From positions 682,001 to 746,000 of the forward strand of contig JALJCQ010000015.1 in the NCBI GenBank assembly GCA_023091665.1: 64,000 nucleotides of DNA, read 5' to 3'. Position 1 is the first letter of the stretch. Each line of letters starts with the position of its first letter. This document shows positions 58,965-64,000 of this stretch, one piece after another. The notes beneath the pieces were generated by a model. It was given only the letters and a program-made list of their open reading frames with translations. It was not told the DNA's origin and made no database searches. The stretch is from Pythium myriotylum. Its lineage: Eukaryota; Oomycota; Peronosporomycetes; Pythiales; Pythiaceae. Both the position numbers and the translations under genes were made by a program.

Positions 58965-59093
58965 AAGTAGGCGCTGAGCTAGTGAAATTTTGGGATATAA
59001 TATCAATGTCGTAAAGTCGTACTGTTACAAAAAGAGAGAATACTGCTGACAAGTGCTAGGTGGACAGAAGGCACGCCGAACATAGCGACCAAA

Positions 59094-60975
59094 TCACCGC
59101 TTGAGAACGTCGTCCAAAAGCTTTAAGGCAACTGGAGTTGCTCCACGGAGTTGTAGCCATTCCGAGATTATGGTTCGCGCCTGGAGCAATGGGGAGGGAT
59201 CTTTAGATCAATGACGAATAGACATCATCACAATAAACGCTTCCTTACCGTCTCAGATGCCCTGGTCGGTGCAGTGAAGAGAACGAGAAAGAGGAACAAC
59301 AGAGCGTCTTTCGTGTGCTTGGACCAAAGAAGAGCCGTCACGACACATCGTGAACGCTCGTGCTCGGCACACCCAGCGACAACGAGGGTGTCTATCAATG
59401 CTGGGACGTCGCTCGGAGCCAGATTGTAAACCCACGAGGTGAGGAGCTCAGCGACCTACAGCATTTCAATGAGGACTTAAGTCAACAATCGGGCGCAAAT
59501 GGAAAGGACTCACTGAACGTACAGCATCTCGCCCACGCATTTCTCGGAATCGAAAGTGCGCCCCGTGCTGTATCAGAGTATCCATGGTCTCGACGCTGTA
59601 ACCGTTGACGGCAGCATACACCAGCGGGGTGTGCGAATTCTAGAAGTCCAGGACATCCGTCAATCTAAGCTGAGGAAACATGCCAATCGAAACAGAAGAT
59701 TGAGCATACCCGGTCGAAGAGATTGATGTTGGCGCCATGATTCGCGAGCGTCGCGATGGCATGGGGACAGTGGTGCTGCACGGCCAAGTGGTAAGGCGAG
59801 TAGCCGGTCGTAGGTGAGCATCGGTTCCCGTCTGCGTTGTGCTCTAGCAACAAGTCTAGTATCGAGTCACACTCGAAGGACTTGCACGCCACATGGAGCG
59901 CGGTCTCGCCATCATCGTTCTCGGAATCCACTGGTACGCCTTTCCGCAGCAGCGCCAGCGTCACCTGCTTGGCGTCGTATTCGATCGCCAGGTGGAAGAG
60001 TTTCCCGCTGACGTGCCGCCTCTCATTTAGATCACTGGTCAGCTGCATCACTGGCTCGTAGAGCAAGTCGACGACTGACTCCGAGTCGTGACATACAGCC
60101 GCACGGAGAGCTCGCTCCTACAAGTCAGACGGGTGAGGCGTTGACCACAGGATACGAAGCAGGAACTGGCCGCTTACCCCTGTGAGTCGTATGAGGTCCG
60201 GATTCCGCTTGATGAGCAGCTCCACGAGGTCAGCGTAGCCGTGTTCAGCGGCGATGTCGAGCGTCGAGCGACCGCTCTTGTCGGTCGAGTAGACATCGGC
60301 CCCGTGTGCGAGCAGCAGCTTGACGTGCTTGATGAGCCCGTCATCGAGGGCGAGCAGCAGCGCCATCTCGCCCACCTCCGTGTAACTGTTGACGTCGGCC
60401 TTGTACTTGAGCAGCACCTCAAGCGTGGATGTGTCGATTTGGTCGTACGACGACCGGTCTCGTACAAGCTGCCGTCGGTATCGGGCGAGCTGGATACAAG
60501 ACGACGAGTGTAAGCCCCACGAACCGTTTCGGCCCAGTCTGTCAGGACTCACGGCAACAGGCGACGCAATGTCAATGCAGTGCGACCGTAGCAGTGGGAT
60601 GGGCCGCATTTTCTCCATGCAGACCCGAAGGATGTCGATCTGGAGAGGCGTGAAGCCTCCTTCGTCGCGAGCTTCGAGGTCGGCGCCGTTCTGCAGCAGG
60701 AACGCGGCCGACTCGGCGTGGTTGCGCCACGCGCACAGGTGCAGTGCGGTCGAGCACTTGAGGCTCTGCTGGGTTGGCCACACCGAAGAGAGTGGGTTAG
60801 ATGGGTCTAGGCGTTTTGGCCCGAGCTACGTCTAGGTCGTGAGACTCACTTCGTGGCGGTCACTACAGTTGAGCAGCGCTGGGTGTCCAGCCAGCAAGCG
60901 TCGCAGCTCCTCGACGTCGCCGGCGTCGGCGGCCTGGAGCCACGCGCGGCGGGTCTCGGGCGAGAGTTGGTCCAT
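59094..60975 (-). CDS. Ankyrin repeat protein, 6 exons, about 513 aa
   Basis: Exons 60975-60850, 60765-60178, 60117-59710, 59639-59514, 59455-59249, 59180-59094 (1542 nt). Every intron is phase 0. Ankyrin motifs span exons 1-4, for example STALHLCAWRNHAESAAFLL, GGFTPLQIDIL, DGLIKHVKLLLAHGADV, DGETALHVACKS, GYSPYHLAVQHHCPHA and SHTPLVYAAVNGYSVE. About eight repeats are followed by a helical C-terminal domain (TIISEWLQLRGATPVALKLLDDVLKR) with no recognisable family. An adaptor or scaffold function is likely. Exon 4 could end nine bases earlier or as given; both keep frame. It is convergent with the SPIN90-like gene, 129 bp away. Confidence 0.72.
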
Positions 60976-62532
60976 GACTACCACTGATTCTACTTGTCAC
61001 GCGTGACGCGAAACCTCAAGTGGCAGGCGACGACCAGCCAGAAGCGCTTCTCTTCCTCCGGGAGGTGGCGAACGCCGTGGCACGACCAGCTCCCCTTGAC
61101 GACGAGCCGCCTCCCGCTGCCCGAGAAATGGGCGGCAGGAGAAGAGCCCCTTGCTTGGAAGCTGGGGCCGGACGGCGGACAGCGGAGAGCTGCCGAGCGG
61201 ATACTGTACGCCAGAGGGCAAGGGTTCCATATTCCGAAACCGCGCATAGAACGGCGCGCCGTGTTTTAAACCAGGAAACACCAAAACCTGGCTCATCTCC
61301 GCCTTTCTCGCCAAACTATCTCGGGCTCTTCTTCCGTTGAATGCGATTGCTTGTGTTCCCCCCCTTTGACCCTACGCGTCGAGGGGTTTGCTGTGGTTGT
61401 TTTGATGGGCGCTGTCCTCTGATCCAACGTCGCGTTTCGTACGACTCGCTTGCGGCTTGATCACGCACTCGAGGGCTCCGCAGACGCGCCACCAAGTCGC
61501 GGTTGAAGCGATCTCAGCGGGAAGGGAACGAGCCATTCTTTGCATTCCACATGCTCTGTCGACACTTTCGATGGTGCCATCTCCCTGCGCGTGGGCGCTG
61601 CGCTTCGAAAGATCAACAGGCGGCGCACGCACTAGAGAGCCGCTGACGATCGAAATTGGAGAGAAGAGTTCGAGCCGCTGGAACGGCCCTCGAGAACCGG
61701 CCCAAGATCGAAACTCCTCGACGCCGCGTCTGCCCAAAAGGGTTGACAATTTTCTTCGCGCCCACGCATCATTGTGTCAGTCGGCAGTGTCAATCAGATC
61801 AAGTCGAGCGATCACGGCGTCGTGGCTTGGTGTCCAATGGTAGTCGGGTTGTGGACTCTAACGCCCGAAAAGTACAGAGACGAGGGCTTGCTACTCCGCG
61901 GAATGGCTTCACCGTGGTGCTCGAGGTTAACATCCCCCAAAATGGAACAGAGGAGACACCGAGCAAGCCAGCGGATGCCCCTTAGTCACAGCTGGGGGTA
62001 AATGATCGCATCAGTTGTGGACAGCTGGCCATGGTAGGGCAGGGTATGCCACTTGAGAGGTGCTCTTGGTAGGGCGTCTATCAACTCTACTTGATTGATT
62101 TGCACGAGGATCAATGTTGGCAGAGCTCAGAAGGGATGTTAGTTCTTCCGCCACGACTTGCTCTACGGTACGAGTGACCGCGACGGCGCAATCTGCCGTG
62201 GCGTGCGTTTCGAACGTCCCTTCGCTTCTTCTCGCGATTCTCGCACCTCTCGTATTCAGCTGCTCGCTGCCAGTGGGTCACTGGACCTCTCCAGCTCCTT
62301 GGTGCAACAATAGTCCAGCAATATGTACAGAAGAAGTCGTCATCCACTGCCAGTGCGAGATGCAAGTGGATGCACAGGCCCATTCCCTCGCAAGCCTGGC
62401 TGAAGTCGCGCACGATAGCGCTAGCGTCATGGCGGAAATCGGTCGACGGTGAGCTGCTCGTTCCGTCTGGTAAATTGCTCTGTTTGAATTTGGATGAGAC
62501 GGTCGAAACTGCCTACGTGCGCATTTGAAGTA

Positions 62533-62559
62533 GGGGGGGGGGGGGGGGGGGGGGGGGGG
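62533..62559 (+). repeat. Poly-G tract, 27 G
   Basis: An uninterrupted run of G's followed by CGAAAGG. It is prone to G-quadruplex formation and to assembly or length error. A shorter run (10 G at 49078) is likewise followed by CGAAAAGG. Confidence 0.85.
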
Positions 62560-63797
62560 CGAAAGGTTATGGGTTCCTCCCAAAATTCTCTGTCATTGAA
62601 GAAAAAGAGTGACGATACACAGTCTCGTCACAATACTTCAGCCAGAGCAACAAATCCTCAGCGACTTCGGTGGTGTTCTCCGTGGAATGCCCCTGCGCAT
62701 GAATCCAGGTTCACTGGTGCTGGTACGTACAGGTGCGGGGCGGTGGCACCCTTCTCTGTCGCAACAGGGATCATGTTGAAGCGCTGTTCTCGAAGAAAGT
62801 GATTCCTGGCGTTGGGTACCAAACAGACCAAAGAATTGCGCTCCGAGTTCGCAGAGAGAAAACCCGCACAAATGCGACCGTGCAGAGGCCCCTGGATGGC
62901 GTTACAATGAGTATCTGCACAGAAAGATCTCAGTAACCCCACGGAATTCTTCTTAAGGGATGGATCTATTAGTGTCCGGGTTGTGCAGGCCATAGTTGCA
63001 TCCAGCGACATCCCGAGATTCCCGACAGGGCACTGATTGGTGTGACCTTGGCGGAGTATTGAGGTGCCGGCACATAACCGTGCCAACTCGGATCTGCATC
63101 GTGTTGCATCACGTGATCTCCGGCCGACAGATTCTGGTCCAGTCGCATCACGCTACAGTCGGTGCCACACTCAGAACCGCCGAACACTGGCGACTCGGTC
63201 CAAGTGGCCAGCGCCGTGAAGTCGATCGGGCGTACTTACTTCTATTGACAGCTCTTTCCGCCAGGCACGTTGTGAAACGGTCGAGAGGGTGGATTGGATC
63301 TTGCGCTGAGAGGGCGATGGGGACTGGATCTGGACGTACGAGCGAACTGGCCATCGAGAATAATAAAAGCAAGTGGACCACGGCCCGTCAGAACTCGAAA
63401 CCAATTCAACCGCAAACTCGGTGTGTTTTCATGCGGAAGATCCAACTCTCTCCCCAAGAAGACCATCGCCGTGATCAGAGTCGCCGACCATGGAAAAGAG
63501 TCCGGAGAGTGGTTTGGGGCCCCGTCAAGTGAGCGTTTCTGTACGAATCAACCGGTGCAACACCTTGAACAAGGGTCCACCACGCGTGACTCGTCTTGAC
63601 TCAAATCTCGAGAGGAGCTCGGCATGATCGGCAGCGAAACCCCCGAACCAAGCGGGGTTTAGGGTCGAAAATATCGAAGCCGAAGCCTGTCGTTGTTGTC
63701 TGTTCGATCTTTCTGAACCCCTAACCACGTTCGGTCGATACACCAAAAAAAGCTACTTTCTGATGAAAGATTGGGCGGAGCACTTACTTGCCTTACC

Positions 63798-63830
63798 AGC
63801 TCACGTGGCACGCGTTGCGCCACGTGAGCT
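63798..63830. repeat. Inverted repeat with two CACGTG boxes
   Basis: AGCTCACGTGGC (63798-63809) and its exact complement GCCACGTGAGCT (63819-63830) around a 9-bp spacer. Each arm contains a CACGTG E-box/G-box, so it could be a paired bHLH/bZIP-type binding site or a hairpin. Confidence 0.6.
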
Positions 63831-64000
63831 CGCTTCACTTGAGCTAAGACACCGACCACCGGAGACTAAGGATTCGCTCATCACGATGTTGTCAAGTCGC
63901 GGTAGCTGTACGTCTCAGAAAGGTCGGACTCGGCTGGACGCACCAGCTCTTGGTCTTCGTTGCAAACAGTGGCGACAAAAGAATCAGCGCTTCCACTCGC

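Larger units (their letters stand above)
60976..64000. other. Intergenic, no gene supported
   Basis: About 3 kb to the window end. Only short ORFs with random composition on both strands. The start holds the promoter of the ankyrin gene. Poly-G and hairpin features are listed separately. A gene beginning beyond the window edge cannot be excluded. Confidence 0.4.

Overview
The window looks like a gene-dense piece of an oomycete nuclear genome, most likely Phytophthora or a close relative. The clues are a Crinkler (CRN) effector with an LFLAR-type motif, an AA17-type copper monooxygenase pair, secreted proteins, short GT-AG introns, and 16-nt oomycete-type initiator (Inr) motifs upstream of several start codons. 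Coordinates were read by eye. Splice models were accepted only where reading frame, intron phase and homology between paralogues agreed.

1-11.8 kb: a receptor cluster with a truncated TKL kinase (+), two LRR-transmembrane kinases (-), one LRR-transmembrane protein with no kinase (-), and one LRR-transmembrane kinase (+). In the four complete genes nearly every LRR is one exon of 57-72 nt bounded by phase-2 introns, so repeats can be gained or lost without changing frame. 11.9-17.8 kb: a secreted zinc metalloprotease with a PAN/Apple-like tail, a decayed kinase relic, and a divergent pair of AA17-like monooxygenases.

18-26 kb: a myristoylation-motif LRR protein whose 3' end overlaps a RanBP2-finger/ankyrin gene, a 2-oxoglutarate/Fe(II) oxygenase, and a large PX-RCC1-TBC protein (a predicted phosphoinositide-binding Rab GAP). 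26-37.5 kb: six zinc-dependent alcohol dehydrogenase paralogues. Two of them are identical in protein sequence and form an inverted repeat, and one is frameshifted. A CRN effector with a trypsin-like C-terminal domain sits within this array. 37.5-41.4 kb is mostly empty, with a CRN N-terminal relic.

41.4-61 kb: mainly housekeeping and regulatory genes. They are two WRKY19-type zinc-finger proteins, a Cys form of the 15-kDa selenoprotein (Sep15), retromer VPS26, an SR splicing factor, condensin CAP-G, a dual-specificity phosphatase, a small Tudor/chromo-barrel-like protein, a SPIN90/Ldb17-like actin regulator and a six-exon ankyrin gene. The last 3 kb show no supportable gene.

Functionally the window mixes a probable signal-perception cluster (surface LRR receptors with Ser/Thr kinase domains), host-interaction genes (protease, monooxygenases, CRN), a redox gene family, and endosome, chromosome and splicing genes. 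The strongest candidates for something new are the modular LRR exon system with its kinase-less member, the CRN-trypsin fusion, the PX-RCC1-TBC fusion and the gene-converted dehydrogenase pair.
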